Shown one piece after another: positions 55,152 through 63,376 of a stretch of DNA of 64,000 nt. Origin of the DNA: Pseudomonadota bacterium. Its GTDB lineage: Bacteria; Pseudomonadota; Gammaproteobacteria; Burkholderiales; Burkholderiaceae_C. Below the pieces are notes generated by a model, which was given only the letters and a program-made list of their open reading frames with translations, searched no databases and had not been told where the DNA came from. How positions within the stretch are numbered: the first letter of the stretch is position 1; each line of letters opens with the position of its first letter. Both the position numbers and the translations under genes were made by a program. The stretch covers positions 95,307 through 159,306 of the forward strand of contig JAEWIF010000048.1 of the NCBI GenBank assembly GCA_023387335.1. The letters are read 5' to 3'.

Positions 55152-55733
55152 ATGGAACACACCCTGCCCCCGCTCCCGTACCCGATCGACTCGCTGGCGC
55201 CGCACTATTCCAAGGAAACCCTGGAGTACCACCATGGCAAGCACCACAACGCGTATGTGGTGAACCTGAACAACCTGCAGAAGGGCACCGAGTTCGAGAA
55301 CATGTCCCTGGAGGAAATCATCAAGAAGTCCTCCGGCGGCATCTACAACAACTCCGCCCAGGTCTGGAACCACACCTTCTTCTGGAACTGCATGAAGCCC
55401 AATGGCGGCGGCGAGCCCACCGGCGCGCTGGCCCAGGCCATCAACGCCAAGTGGGGCAGCTACGCCGCCTTCCGCGAGGCGTTCGTGAAGTCCGCGGTCG
55501 GCAACTTCGGCTCCGGCTGGACCTGGCTGGTGAAGAAGCCCGATGGCGGCGTCGACATCGTCAACACCGGCGCGGCCGGCACGCCCCTGACCACCGCCGA
55601 CAAGGCGCTTCTCACCGTGGACGTGTGGGAGCACGCGTACTACATCGACTACCGCAACCTGCGTCCGAAGTTCGTCGAGACCTTCCTCGACAAGCTGGCC
55701 AACTGGGAATTCGCGCAGAAGAACTTCGCGTGA
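55152..55733 (+). CDS. sodB: Superoxide dismutase, iron type
   Basis: A 193-residue Fe-dependent superoxide dismutase. The metal ligands lie in YHHGKHHNAYV, NHTFFWNCM and DVWEHAYYIDYRN. The residues AGTPLTTADKALLTVDVWEHAYYIDYRNLRPKF in part (ADKALLTVDVWEHAYY) match the FeSOD branch. It removes superoxide in the cytoplasm. It follows xseA by 47 bases and ends at a terminator. Confidence 0.97.
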   Translation: MEHTLPPLPYPIDSLAPHYSKETLEYHHGKHHNAYVVNLNNLQKGTEFENMSLEEIIKKSSGGIYNNSAQVWNHTFFWNCMKPNGGGEPTGALAQAINAKWGSYAAFREAFVKSAVGNFGSGWTWLVKKPDGGVDIVNTGAAGTPLTTADKALLTVDVWEHAYYIDYRNLRPKFVETFLDKLANWEFAQKNFA

Positions 55734-55756
55734 GCGACTGACGGCTCCGCAATGAA

Positions 55757-55785
55757 CAAGGCCCGCCGATGCGGGCCTTGTGCTT
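55757..55785. terminator. Terminator between sodB and the DUF192 gene
   Basis: Perfect 10-bp stem CAAGGCCCGC/GCGGGCCTTG with loop CGAT, followed by TGCTTT. It lies between convergent genes and could stop both. Confidence 0.8.
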
Positions 55786-55797
55786 TGTGGCGAGCGC

Positions 55798-56250
55798 CTA
55801 TTTCTGGAAAGGCGTGCCGGCGAGCTTCATGCCGGGCTTGATGCCGCGCTTGGCGAACCAGCCCTGGTTCATCTCGAGCACGAATCGCACCGGCTTGGTG
55901 GAGCAGTGCGAGGCCAGCGACTTCGCCTGCATATCGGCGATGTTGGCGATGGTCCCGTCGTCCTCGATGAAGGCGGCCGACAGCGGGATCAGCGTGTTCT
56001 TCATCCAGAAGCACTGCTGGAAGGCCTGCGGGAAGACGAACAGCATGCCCTCATGCTGGGGCATCTGGGTGCGCCACATCAGGCCGGTGGCCGTCTGGTC
56101 GGGCGTGACCGCGACCTGGGCTTCGATCTTGTGCATGCCGGCGGACAGATCGACGCGGGGCAGGCCGGTCTGAGGTTCCTGCGGTTGCTCCTGCGCCAGG
56201 GCCGGGGCCGCGGCGACGAGCAGGCTCAGTGCGAGGGAGGCGAACTTCAT
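55798..56250 (-). CDS. Exported DUF192 family protein
   Basis: A 150-residue protein with a signal peptide (FASLALSLLVAAAPALAQ) and a DUF192 domain: VAVTPDQTATGLMWRTQMPQHEGMLFVF, CFWMKNTLIPLSAAFI and FVLEMNQGWFAKRGIKPGMKL. DUF192 proteins are small beta-barrels, mostly of unknown function, often exported. The start at 56250 is chosen for the signal peptide. Convergent with sodB. Confidence 0.9.
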   Translation of the reverse strand: MKFASLALSLLVAAAPALAQEQPQEPQTGLPRVDLSAGMHKIEAQVAVTPDQTATGLMWRTQMPQHEGMLFVFPQAFQQCFWMKNTLIPLSAAFIEDDGTIANIADMQAKSLASHCSTKPVRFVLEMNQGWFAKRGIKPGMKLAGTPFQK

Positions 56251-56275
56251 GGATGCGATTGTGGGGCCCTCCACG

Positions 56276-56300
56276 AAAAATGCCCGCCGAGGCGGGCATT
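56276..56300 (-). terminator. Terminator of the first Ala/Lys-rich peptide gene (reverse strand)
   Basis: Stem AATGCCCGCC/GGCGGGCATT with a two-base loop. On the reverse strand it continues into TTT. Confidence 0.85.
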
Positions 56301-56321
56301 CCAGCTGAGAGCGGGAGCTCT

Positions 56322-56543
56322 TCAGGCCTTCTTTTCTTCGGTCTTCTTGGACTTCTTGGCGGACTTCTTGGCGCCGGCCTTCTTCTCGGTCTTGGCGGCG
56401 GCCTTGTCTTCCTTCTTGGCTTCGGCCTTGGCGGCGGGCGCGGCCGGGGTGGCCGGAGCAGCCGGGGTGGCGGGCGCGGCGGCCTGCGCGAACACGGCGG
56501 CGGAGAACAGGGTGGCCACGAGGGCGGCGAGCAGCTTGGTCAT
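56322..56543 (-). CDS. Small exported Ala/Lys-rich protein
   Basis: A 73-residue protein: signal peptide (KLLAALVATLFSAAVFAQ), then an Ala/Pro segment (TPAAPATPAAP) and a strongly basic Lys/Ala/Glu tail (KAGAKKSAKKSKKTEEKKA). It closely resembles the protein at 56744-57031, so the two are paralogues. Such histone-H1-like exported peptides are common in this lineage, but their role is unknown. Transcribed alone. Confidence 0.72.
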   Translation of the reverse strand: MTKLLAALVATLFSAAVFAQAAAPATPAAPATPAAPAAKAEAKKEDKAAAKTEKKAGAKKSAKKSKKTEEKKA

Positions 56544-56658
56544 GATCTTGGGATCCTCAGGAGGGTTGCGAAGCGCCTTCGCATGGGTTGGAGAACGGAA
56601 GGCTCTACCGTAACGGGCGCGGCAGCGGCCGGGTTGACGGGATCGGCGCGCACTCGTC

Positions 56659-56708
56659 AAAAAGCAGAACGCCCGCGCGGGCGGGCGGGCAAAAAGCAGA
56701 ACGCCCGC
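56659..56708. repeat. Duplicated terminator arm between the two Ala/Lys-rich genes
   Basis: The 18-base string AAAAAGCAGAACGCCCGC occurs at 56659-56676 and again at 56691-56708. The second copy forms the terminator of the gene at 56744; the first is a partial duplicate, with GC-rich sequence in place of a clean hairpin. Confidence 0.7.
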
Positions 56709-56721
56709 ATGAAGCGGGCGT
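56691..56721 (-). terminator. Terminator of the second Ala/Lys-rich gene (reverse strand)
   Basis: Perfect stem ACGCCCGC/GCGGGCGT with a five-base loop. On the reverse strand it is followed by TCTGCTTTTT. Confidence 0.8.
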
Positions 56722-56743
56722 CCGTGCGTGAAGCCGAAGTGGA

Positions 56744-57031
56744 TTACTTCTTGGCTTCTTCCTTCTTCGCTTCCGACTTGGCGGCGGCCTTGTCTTCCTT
56801 CTTCTCGGCGGCGGCGACCTTCTTGTCGGCCTTCACGTCGGCGGTCTTCTTCTCGGCCTTGGCGTCGGCCTTGGCTTCCTTCTTCTCGGCCTTGGCTTCG
56901 GCCTTGGCTTCCTTCTTCTCAGCCTTGGCTTCGGCCTTCACTTCGGCCTTGGCGGCGGGCGCCGGGGCAGCGGTCTGGGCGAAGGAAACGGTGGCGAAGG
57001 CGGCCACGAGGGCGGCGAGCAGCTTGTTCAT
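56744..57031 (-). CDS. Small exported Ala/Lys/Glu-rich protein with internal repeats
   Basis: A 95-residue protein with a signal peptide (NKLLAALVAAFATVSFAQ) and about three tandem copies of the unit KAEAKAEKKEA, ending with KKEDKAAAKSEAKKEEAKK. The composition favours a long charged helix after export. It is a paralogue of the gene at 56322-56543, and the two are separated by a duplicated terminator arm. Number of repeats may vary by slippage. Function unknown. Confidence 0.72.
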   Translation of the reverse strand: MNKLLAALVAAFATVSFAQTAAPAPAAKAEVKAEAKAEKKEAKAEAKAEKKEAKADAKAEKKTADVKADKKVAAAEKKEDKAAAKSEAKKEEAKK

Positions 57032-57239
57032 GATTTTTCAGTCCTTTGTGGATCGGTTTTCGAAAACACCTCCCGTGGCCGGGAAGCCTTCCGCCAACGC
57101 GGCCGCAGTCTCATCGGTTGACAGGGACCGCCCCGGCCCCGCCCGGCGCGCGAAAGGGCCTCGATGGGCCGTGGCTAGAATCGGCCGGTTTGCCGAAGGC
57201 AACGCGCAACTCCTTCACCGAGACCTTTCCCCCATCCTC

Positions 57240-58493
57240 ATGTACCAGCACATCAAGGTGCCCAGCCAGGGCGAGAAGATCAAGGTCAACGCGGACCTGT
57301 CCCTGGACGTGCCGGACCAGCCGATCATCCCGTACATCGAGGGCGACGGGACCGGCAGGGACATCACCCCGGTGATGCTGAAGGTCGTCGATGCGGCCGT
57401 GGCCAAGGCCTACGGCGGCAGGAAGAAGATCCACTGGATGGAGATGTACGCCGGCGAGAAGGCCACCCGGGTGTACGGACCCGATGTCTGGCTGCCCGAA
57501 GAGACCCTGCAGGCCGCCCGCGAGTACGTGGTTTCCATCAAGGGGCCGCTGACCACCCCCGTCGGCGGCGGCATCCGTTCGTTGAACGTGGCCCTGCGCC
57601 AGGAACTGGATCTGTACGTCTGCCTGCGCCCCGTGCAGTACTTCAAGGGCGTGCCGTCCCCGCTGAAGGAGCCCGAGAAGACCAACATGGTGATCTTCCG
57701 CGAGAACTCGGAAGACATCTATGCCGGCGTCGAGTACGAGGCGGGCGGCGAGAAGGCCAGGAAGGTCATCGACTTCCTCGTCAGGGAAATGGGCGTGAAG
57801 AAGATCCGCTTCCCGAACACCTCCGCCATCGGCGTCAAGCCGGTGTCGATCGAGGGGACCGAGCGCCTGGTGCGCAAGGCGTTCCAGTACGCGATCGACA
57901 ACGACAAGCCCTCGGTGACGCTGGTGCACAAGGGCAACATCATGAAGTTCACCGAAGGCGGCTTTCGCGACTGGGGCTATGCCCTGGCGAAGAAGGAGTT
58001 CGGCGGGGAGGAGATCGACGGCGGGCCGTGGATGAAGTTCAGGAATCCGCGCACCGGCAAGGACATCGTCGTGAAGGACGCGATCGCCGATGCCTTCCTG
58101 CAGCAGATCCTGCTGCGGCCGGCCGAGTACAGCGTGGTGGCCACGCTGAACCTGAACGGCGACTACATCTCGGACGCGCTGGCCGCGCAGGTGGGCGGCA
58201 TCGGCATCGCCCCCGGCGCGAACATGAGCGACTCGGTCGCCATGTTCGAGGCCACGCACGGCACCGCCCCGAAGTACGCGGGCAAGGACTACGTGAACCC
58301 CGGCTCCGAGATCCTGTCCGCGGAGATGATGCTGCGCCACATGGGGTGGACCGAAGCGGCCAACCTGATCATCTCCTCGCTGGAAAAGGCGATCCTGTCC
58401 AAGCGGGTGACGTACGACTTCGCCCGCCTGATGGAGGGCGCGACGCAGGTCAGCTGCTCCGGCTTCGGGCAGGTCATGATCGACCAGATGTAG
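57240..58493 (+). CDS. icd: Isocitrate dehydrogenase, NADP-dependent dimeric type
   Basis: A 417-residue enzyme converting isocitrate to 2-oxoglutarate. Family motifs are complete: IPYIEGDGTGRDITPVML, the phosphorylatable-serine loop region (GGGIRSLNVALRQELDLYVCLRPV), NMVIFRENSEDIYAGVEYEAGG and LNLNGDYISDALAAQVGGIGIAPGANM. The start ATG at 57240 gives a normal length. It is followed after a terminator by an unrelated monomeric isocitrate dehydrogenase of the same reaction. Confidence 0.96.
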   Translation: MYQHIKVPSQGEKIKVNADLSLDVPDQPIIPYIEGDGTGRDITPVMLKVVDAAVAKAYGGRKKIHWMEMYAGEKATRVYGPDVWLPEETLQAAREYVVSIKGPLTTPVGGGIRSLNVALRQELDLYVCLRPVQYFKGVPSPLKEPEKTNMVIFRENSEDIYAGVEYEAGGEKARKVIDFLVREMGVKKIRFPNTSAIGVKPVSIEGTERLVRKAFQYAIDNDKPSVTLVHKGNIMKFTEGGFRDWGYALAKKEFGGEEIDGGPWMKFRNPRTGKDIVVKDAIADAFLQQILLRPAEYSVVATLNLNGDYISDALAAQVGGIGIAPGANMSDSVAMFEATHGTAPKYAGKDYVNPGSEILSAEMMLRHMGWTEAANLIISSLEKAILSKRVTYDFARLMEGATQVSCSGFGQVMIDQM

Positions 58494-58515
58494 GCCGCGC
58501 AGGCGCCCCTCTCAG

Positions 58516-58549
58516 AAGCCCCGCGGGTCGCGAGACCCCGGGGCTTTGT
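58516..58549 (+). terminator. Terminator after icd
   Basis: Long hairpin: AAGCCCCG/CGGGGCTT outer stem, one bulged C, and GGGTC/GACCC inner stem with loop GCGA. It ends in TTTGTCC. Confidence 0.8.
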
Positions 58550-58652
58550 CCTTGGCGTTGCCTCATGTAATGGCATCAGGTTCCATCTCATAAAATGGAG
58601 AGGTTGCGTCCTGATCGGGCGCGGCCCTCACCAACTTCCTGAGAGACATCCC

Positions 58653-60890
58653 TTGGCTGCCGACCGTTCCAAGATCATCTACACGCTCACCGACGAAGCC
58701 CCGTACCTGGCGACGCATTCCTTCCTGCCCATCGTCCGCACGTTCGCGGCGGCGGCCGGGATCGAAGTGGTCGAGAGCGACATCTCCGTGGCGAACCGGA
58801 TCCTCGGCGAGTTCCCCGAGTTCCTGAAGGACGACCAGAAGGTGCCGAACACGCTGGCGGAACTGGGCAAGAAGACGCTGCAGCCCGACGCCAACATCAT
58901 CAAGCTGCCGAACATCAGCGCCTCGCAGAACCAGCTGGTCGCCGCGATCCGCGAGCTGCGCGCGCAGGGCTACATGGTCCCCGAGTACCCGGAGAGCCCG
59001 AAGACCGACGAAGAAAAGTCGATCCGCCAGCGCTACGGCAAGGTGCTGGGCTCCGCGGTGAACCCGGTCCTGCGCGAAGGCAACTCCGACCGCCGCGCCC
59101 CGAAGGCGGTGAAGGAATACGCCCGCAAGAACCCGCACAGCATGGCCGAGTGGAGCCCCGCTTCGCGCACGCACGTGTCGCACATGGTCGGCGGCGACTT
59201 CTACGCCAGCGAGAAGTCGATGACGCTGGACAAGGCGCGCGACGTCAAGATGGAGCTGATCACGAAGTCGGGCAAGACCGTCGTGCTCAAGCCCAAGGTC
59301 TCGCTGCTGGAAGGCGAGATCATCGACTCGATGTTCATGAGCAAGAAGGCCCTGCTGGCCTTCTACGAGAAGCAGATCGAGGACGCGCACAAGACCGGCG
59401 TGATGTTCTCGCTGCACGTGAAGGCCACCATGATGAAGGTGTCGCACCCCATCGTGTTCGGCCACGCGGTGCGCACGTTCTACAAGGAAGCGTTCGAGAA
59501 GCACGGCAAGCTGTTCGACGAGCTCGGCGTCAACGTCAACAACGGCATGGCCAACCTGTACGACAAGATCTCCGCGCTGCCGCAGTCGCAGCGCGACGAG
59601 ATCCAGCGTGACCTGCACGCCTGCCAGGAGCACCGCCCCGCGCTGGCCATGGTCGACTCGGCCAAGGGCATCACCAACTTCCATTCGCCGAACGACGTGA
59701 TCGTCGATGCCTCCATGCCGGCCATGATCCGCCAGGGCGGCAAGATGTACGGCGCCGACGGCCGCCTGCACGAGATGAAGGCGGTGATCCCCGAGTCCAC
59801 CTTCGCCCGCATCTACCAGGAGATCATCAACTTCTGCAAGTGGCACGGCGCCTTCGATCCGAAGACCATGGGCACGGTCCCGAACGTGGGCCTGATGGCG
59901 CAGCAGGCCGAGGAATACGGCTCGCACGACAAGACCTTCGAGATCGCGGAGGACGGCGTCGCCAACATCGTCGACCTCGCCACCGGCGAAGTGCTGCTGA
60001 CGCAGAACGTGGAGCAGGGCGACATCTGGCGCATGTGCCAGGTCAAGGACGCCGCGATCCGCGACTGGGTCAAGCTCGCCGTCACGCGGGCCCGCAACTC
60101 CGGGATGCCGGCGGTTTTCTGGCTCGACAACTACCGCCCGCACGAGTCCGAGCTGCGCAAGAAGGTCGCCAAGTACCTCAAGGAGCACGACACCACGGGC
60201 CTGGACATCCAGGTGATGAGCCAGACGCGCGCGATGCGCTACACGCTCGAGCGCGTGATGCGCGGCAAGGACACCATCAGCGTCACCGGCAACATCCTGC
60301 GCGACTACCTGACCGACCTGTTCCCGATCATGGAGCTGGGCACGTCGGCGAAGATGCTGTCGGTCGTCCCGCTGATGGCGGGCGGCGGCCTGTTCGAGAC
60401 CGGTGCCGGCGGTTCCGCCCCGAAGCACGTCCAGCAGGTGCAGGAGGAGAACCACCTCCGCTGGGATTCGCTGGGCGAGTTCCTGGCCCTGGCGGAGTCG
60501 CTGCGCTACGCCGGTTCGCATGACGACGACCCGCGCGCCGGCGCCCTGGCCGACGCCCTGGATCGCGCGACCTCCACGCTGCTGGAAAACGGCAAGTCCC
60601 CGTCCCGCAAGGCCGGCGAAATCGACAACCGCGGTTCGCACTTCTACCTGGCGCTGTACTGGGCGCAGGAGCTGGCGGCGCAGGACGACAACGCCGAGCT
60701 GAAGGAGATTTTCGCGCCGGTGGCCGAGGCGCTCGCCGCCAAGGAGGAGTCCATCGCGCAGACCCTGCTCGATGCTCAGGGTGAGCCGGCCGATCTGGGC
60801 GGCTACTTCCTGCCGGACGACGAGAAGACCAACGCCATCATGCGTCCGTCCGCTGAGTTCAACGAGATCATCGACGGCCTGCGCAAGTAG
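58653..60890 (+). CDS. Monomeric NADP-isocitrate dehydrogenase, apparently hybrid (beta-type N-part, corynebacterial-type C-part)
   Basis: A 745-residue monomeric isocitrate dehydrogenase, unrelated in sequence to icd. It contains the family strings NIIKLPNISAS, GSAVNPVLREGNSDRRAP, FSLHVKATMMKVSHPIVFGH and VVPLMAGGGLFETGAGGSAPKH. Up to about residue 570 the sequence reads like Comamonadaceae enzymes. From SVVPLMAGGGLFETG onward (VQQVQEENHLRW, GEFLALAES, KSPSRKAGEIDNRGSHF, FNEIIDGLRK) it matches Corynebacterium enzymes as I recall them. The start TTG at 58653 is preceded only weakly by GAGAG. See the junction entry. Confidence 0.85.
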   Translation: MAADRSKIIYTLTDEAPYLATHSFLPIVRTFAAAAGIEVVESDISVANRILGEFPEFLKDDQKVPNTLAELGKKTLQPDANIIKLPNISASQNQLVAAIRELRAQGYMVPEYPESPKTDEEKSIRQRYGKVLGSAVNPVLREGNSDRRAPKAVKEYARKNPHSMAEWSPASRTHVSHMVGGDFYASEKSMTLDKARDVKMELITKSGKTVVLKPKVSLLEGEIIDSMFMSKKALLAFYEKQIEDAHKTGVMFSLHVKATMMKVSHPIVFGHAVRTFYKEAFEKHGKLFDELGVNVNNGMANLYDKISALPQSQRDEIQRDLHACQEHRPALAMVDSAKGITNFHSPNDVIVDASMPAMIRQGGKMYGADGRLHEMKAVIPESTFARIYQEIINFCKWHGAFDPKTMGTVPNVGLMAQQAEEYGSHDKTFEIAEDGVANIVDLATGEVLLTQNVEQGDIWRMCQVKDAAIRDWVKLAVTRARNSGMPAVFWLDNYRPHESELRKKVAKYLKEHDTTGLDIQVMSQTRAMRYTLERVMRGKDTISVTGNILRDYLTDLFPIMELGTSAKMLSVVPLMAGGGLFETGAGGSAPKHVQQVQEENHLRWDSLGEFLALAESLRYAGSHDDDPRAGALADALDRATSTLLENGKSPSRKAGEIDNRGSHFYLALYWAQELAAQDDNAELKEIFAPVAEALAAKEESIAQTLLDAQGEPADLGGYFLPDDEKTNAIMRPSAEFNEIIDGLRK
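60337..60363. other. Inferred junction between betaproteobacterial and actinobacterial sequence
   Basis: The codons for GTSAKMLS lie in the most conserved part of monomeric isocitrate dehydrogenase. The protein has a betaproteobacterial flavour before them and a corynebacterial flavour after them, and all downstream genes are actinobacterial-like. I infer a join here, either by assembly over a conserved stretch or by homologous recombination. Confidence 0.6.
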
Positions 60891-60904
60891 GTCCGGCTGA
60901 TCGG

Positions 60905-60942
60905 ACGCCCCGCTTCCCCTTCCGGGAGGCGGGGCGTTTTTT
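60905..60942 (+). terminator. Terminator after the monomeric isocitrate dehydrogenase gene
   Basis: A 14-bp stem starting ACGCCCCGC and ending GCGGGGCGT with loop CTTCC, followed by six T residues (60937-60942; the first T is also the last stem base). Confidence 0.95.
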
Positions 60943-61076
60943 CGTGGGCGTCGTCGCAAAGCAGGGGCACTGCTTGACGACGTCCCGTCCCCCCGGCCGG
61001 CGGCCCGATCCCCGGGGCATGGCGTACCGCATGGTTCACTGTCCCGCGACCACCGGATTTCACCATGACCTTGCAC

Positions 61077-61092
61077 TAGACAGCTCGGTTCA
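61077..61092. promoter_or_regulatory. Candidate McbR-type operator upstream of metY
   Basis: TAGAC-N6-GTTCA matches the corynebacterial McbR site TAGAC-N6-GTCTA in the left half and 3 of 5 in the right half. It lies 62 bases before the metY start. McbR represses sulfur-amino-acid genes, including metY, in Corynebacterium. Confidence 0.4.
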
Positions 61093-61154
61093 TTACCGTG
61101 GCGGGAGTGTTCCGCGCACGCGATGTGCGACACGACGACGAAAGGACGAAAACC

Positions 61155-62483
61155 ATGACCACCCGCTACGACAATTCCGGTGCCGCCGACTGGGCGCTGG
61201 AGACCCGCGCCATCCACGTCGGCCAGTCCCCCGACTCGCAGACCAGCTCGCGCAACCTGCCGATTTACAACACCACCTCCTACGTGTTCGACTCCGCGGA
61301 GCACGCCGCGAACCGGTTCAACCTCTCCGACGCCGGCCCGATTTACACCCGCCTGACCAACCCGACGGTCGACGCCGTGGAGCAGCGCCTGGCCAGCCTC
61401 GAGGGCGGCGTGGCCGGCGTGCTGTTCTCCTCCGGCCAGGCCGCGGAGACCGCCGCGATTCTCACGCTGGCGCGCGCGGGCGACCACATCGTCACCTCGC
61501 CGCGCCTGTACGGCGGCACGGAGACCCTGTTCAAGGTGACGCTGCCGCGCCTGGGCATCGACGCGACGTTCGTGGAAAACCCGGACGACCCGGAGTCGTG
61601 GCAGGCCGCCGTGCAGGACAACACCGTCGGCTTCTACGCCGAGACCATCGCCAACCCGCTGGCCGACATCCTCGACGTCGCCACCATCGCTGAGGTCGCG
61701 CACCGCAACAACGTGCCGCTCATCGTCGACAACACGGTGGCCACCCCGGCGCTGCTGCGCCCGCTGGAGCTCGGCGCCGACATCGTGGTGTCGTCGACCA
61801 CCAAGTACCTGACCGGCAACGGTTCGGCCCTCGGCGGCATCCTCGTCGACGGCGGCAAGTTCGACTGGACGCAGACCCGCGAGGGCCGCGGCGACGTCCA
61901 CCCCAACTTCACCGAGGCCGACGAGGCCTACCACGGCCTGAAGTTCGCCGACCTGGGCGCCCCGGCGTTCGCGCTGCGCGCCCGCGCCGGCATCCTCCGC
62001 GACACCGGCGCCGCCCCCGCCCCGTTCAACGCGTGGGTGCTGGCGCAAGGCCTGGACACCCTGGCGCTGCGCATCGAGCGCCACAACTCCAACGCCCAGA
62101 AGGTCGCCGAGTACCTCGAGGGCCGCGCGGGCGTGGCCAAGGTCAACTACGCCGGCCTGAAGTCGTCGCCCTGGCACGCCACCCAGCAGAAGCTGGGCCT
62201 GGCCGGCGCCGGCGGCGTGCTGTCCTTCGACCTCGCCGACGCCGGCAAGGACGAGGCGTGGGCGTTCATCGACGCCCTGAAGCTGCACTCCAACGTGGCC
62301 AACATCGGCGACGTCCGCTCGTTGGTCGTCCACCCCGCCACCACCACCCACTCGCAGTCCGACGAGCACGGTCTCGCCCGCGCCGGCATTTCGCAGGCGA
62401 CCGTCCGCCTGGCCGTGGGCATCGAGAACCTCGACGACATCATCGCCGACCTCGAGGGCGCGTTCGCGGCGATCGGCAAGTAA
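61155..62483 (+). CDS. metY: O-acetylhomoserine sulfhydrylase
   Basis: A 442-residue PLP-dependent enzyme making homocysteine from O-acetylhomoserine and sulfide. The start TRYDNSGAADWALETRAIHVGQS, NLPIYNTTSYVFDSAEHA, TSPRLYGGTETLF and the PLP-lysine region SSTTKYLTGNGSALGG are very close to Corynebacterium MetY as I remember it, including NIGDVRSLVVHPATTTHSQ near the end. AAAGGAC precedes the ATG. Betaproteobacterial homologues differ more. It lies in the tail of actinobacterial appearance; metX is not adjacent on the right. Confidence 0.93.
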   Translation: MTTRYDNSGAADWALETRAIHVGQSPDSQTSSRNLPIYNTTSYVFDSAEHAANRFNLSDAGPIYTRLTNPTVDAVEQRLASLEGGVAGVLFSSGQAAETAAILTLARAGDHIVTSPRLYGGTETLFKVTLPRLGIDATFVENPDDPESWQAAVQDNTVGFYAETIANPLADILDVATIAEVAHRNNVPLIVDNTVATPALLRPLELGADIVVSSTTKYLTGNGSALGGILVDGGKFDWTQTREGRGDVHPNFTEADEAYHGLKFADLGAPAFALRARAGILRDTGAAPAPFNAWVLAQGLDTLALRIERHNSNAQKVAEYLEGRAGVAKVNYAGLKSSPWHATQQKLGLAGAGGVLSFDLADAGKDEAWAFIDALKLHSNVANIGDVRSLVVHPATTTHSQSDEHGLARAGISQATVRLAVGIENLDDIIADLEGAFAAIGK

Positions 62484-62536
62484 CCGGCACTCCCCTGCCG
62501 CCGAAACCATCTCGGCCCCCGACCCGACCCCCCGTC

Positions 62537-63376
62537 TCAGCCCGCGCCGCGGGCGGGCGGGGGTTGGCACGTCGGACACCACCAGATGATGCGTTCGGGA
62601 TCCCGGCCCGGGCCACCGCCCGGCTCCACGCCCAGCGTGCCCTTCACGATGAGCGTGCCGCAGCGCCGGCACGCCCGGCGATTGCGGCCGAAGACGTAGC
62701 TGGTGTGGCCGGGCCGTTTGTCTCCGGTGATCACGCGAACCGGCGACAACCGGTTCGCCCACATCAGCCGGCGCGTGAGGTCCAGGATCTTGTCGACGTC
62801 CACGTCGCCCACCGGGGTCGCGGGATGCACCCCACACAGGAAGCAGATCTCCGCGCGGTACTCGTTGCCGACTCCCGCCAGCACCCGCTGGTCCAGCAGC
62901 GCCAGCCCCACCGCCCGGCCCGGATCCGCCAGCAGTCGCCGCCGCGCTTCCTCACGACCGCCGGTCGGCCACTCCGTGCCCAGGACGTCGGGGCCGAAAC
63001 CGGCGACGCGCTCGCCGTATTCGGCGACGGGAAACACCCGGACCAGGCCGAGCTCATGCCCGACGACCTCGATCGGCGTGGCCTCCGGGGCACCATCGAC
63101 GGCGAGCACGACTCTGGCGGTGTGCCCCGGTTTGCGCCACCGCGTGCCCAGCCGATGCACCGACCAGGTTCCCTCCATCCTCAGGTGGGTCTGCAGCACG
63201 TCGTCGCCGAAGCGCATGAACAGATGCTTGCCGACGGGCCAGACCTCGTCCACCGACCGTCCATCGAAGGAGGCCACGGCGAAGGCGGGGACCCGGATGC
63301 TCGTGGACAGGACCTCGCGGCCCACGAGGAACTGCATCCGGTGCGCCAGCCGGTAAACGGAATCACCCTCGGGCAT
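62537..63376 (-). CDS. Endonuclease VIII-like DNA glycosylase (Nei2 type)
   Basis: A 279-residue Fpg/Nei-family enzyme that removes oxidised bases. The catalytic N-terminus MPEGDSVYRLA (Pro2, Glu3) is intact, with the H2TH region GNEYRAEICFLCGVHPAT and a C-terminal zinc finger (CRRCG ... CPTCQ). It resembles the actinobacterial Nei2 proteins. It overlaps the end of the Lhr-like gene by 14 bases, an arrangement I know from Corynebacterium and relatives. Confidence 0.92.
   Translation of the reverse strand: MPEGDSVYRLAHRMQFLVGREVLSTSIRVPAFAVASFDGRSVDEVWPVGKHLFMRFGDDVLQTHLRMEGTWSVHRLGTRWRKPGHTARVVLAVDGAPEATPIEVVGHELGLVRVFPVAEYGERVAGFGPDVLGTEWPTGGREEARRRLLADPGRAVGLALLDQRVLAGVGNEYRAEICFLCGVHPATPVGDVDVDKILDLTRRLMWANRLSPVRVITGDKRPGHTSYVFGRNRRACRRCGTLIVKGTLGVEPGGGPGRDPERIIWWCPTCQPPPARGAG

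Noticed and set aside
58563..62837. A 1424-codon open frame on the reverse strand
   Set aside because: It lies antisense to the monomeric isocitrate dehydrogenase and metY; its His/Arg/Val/Gly-rich translation is a codon-bias shadow of GC-rich genes.
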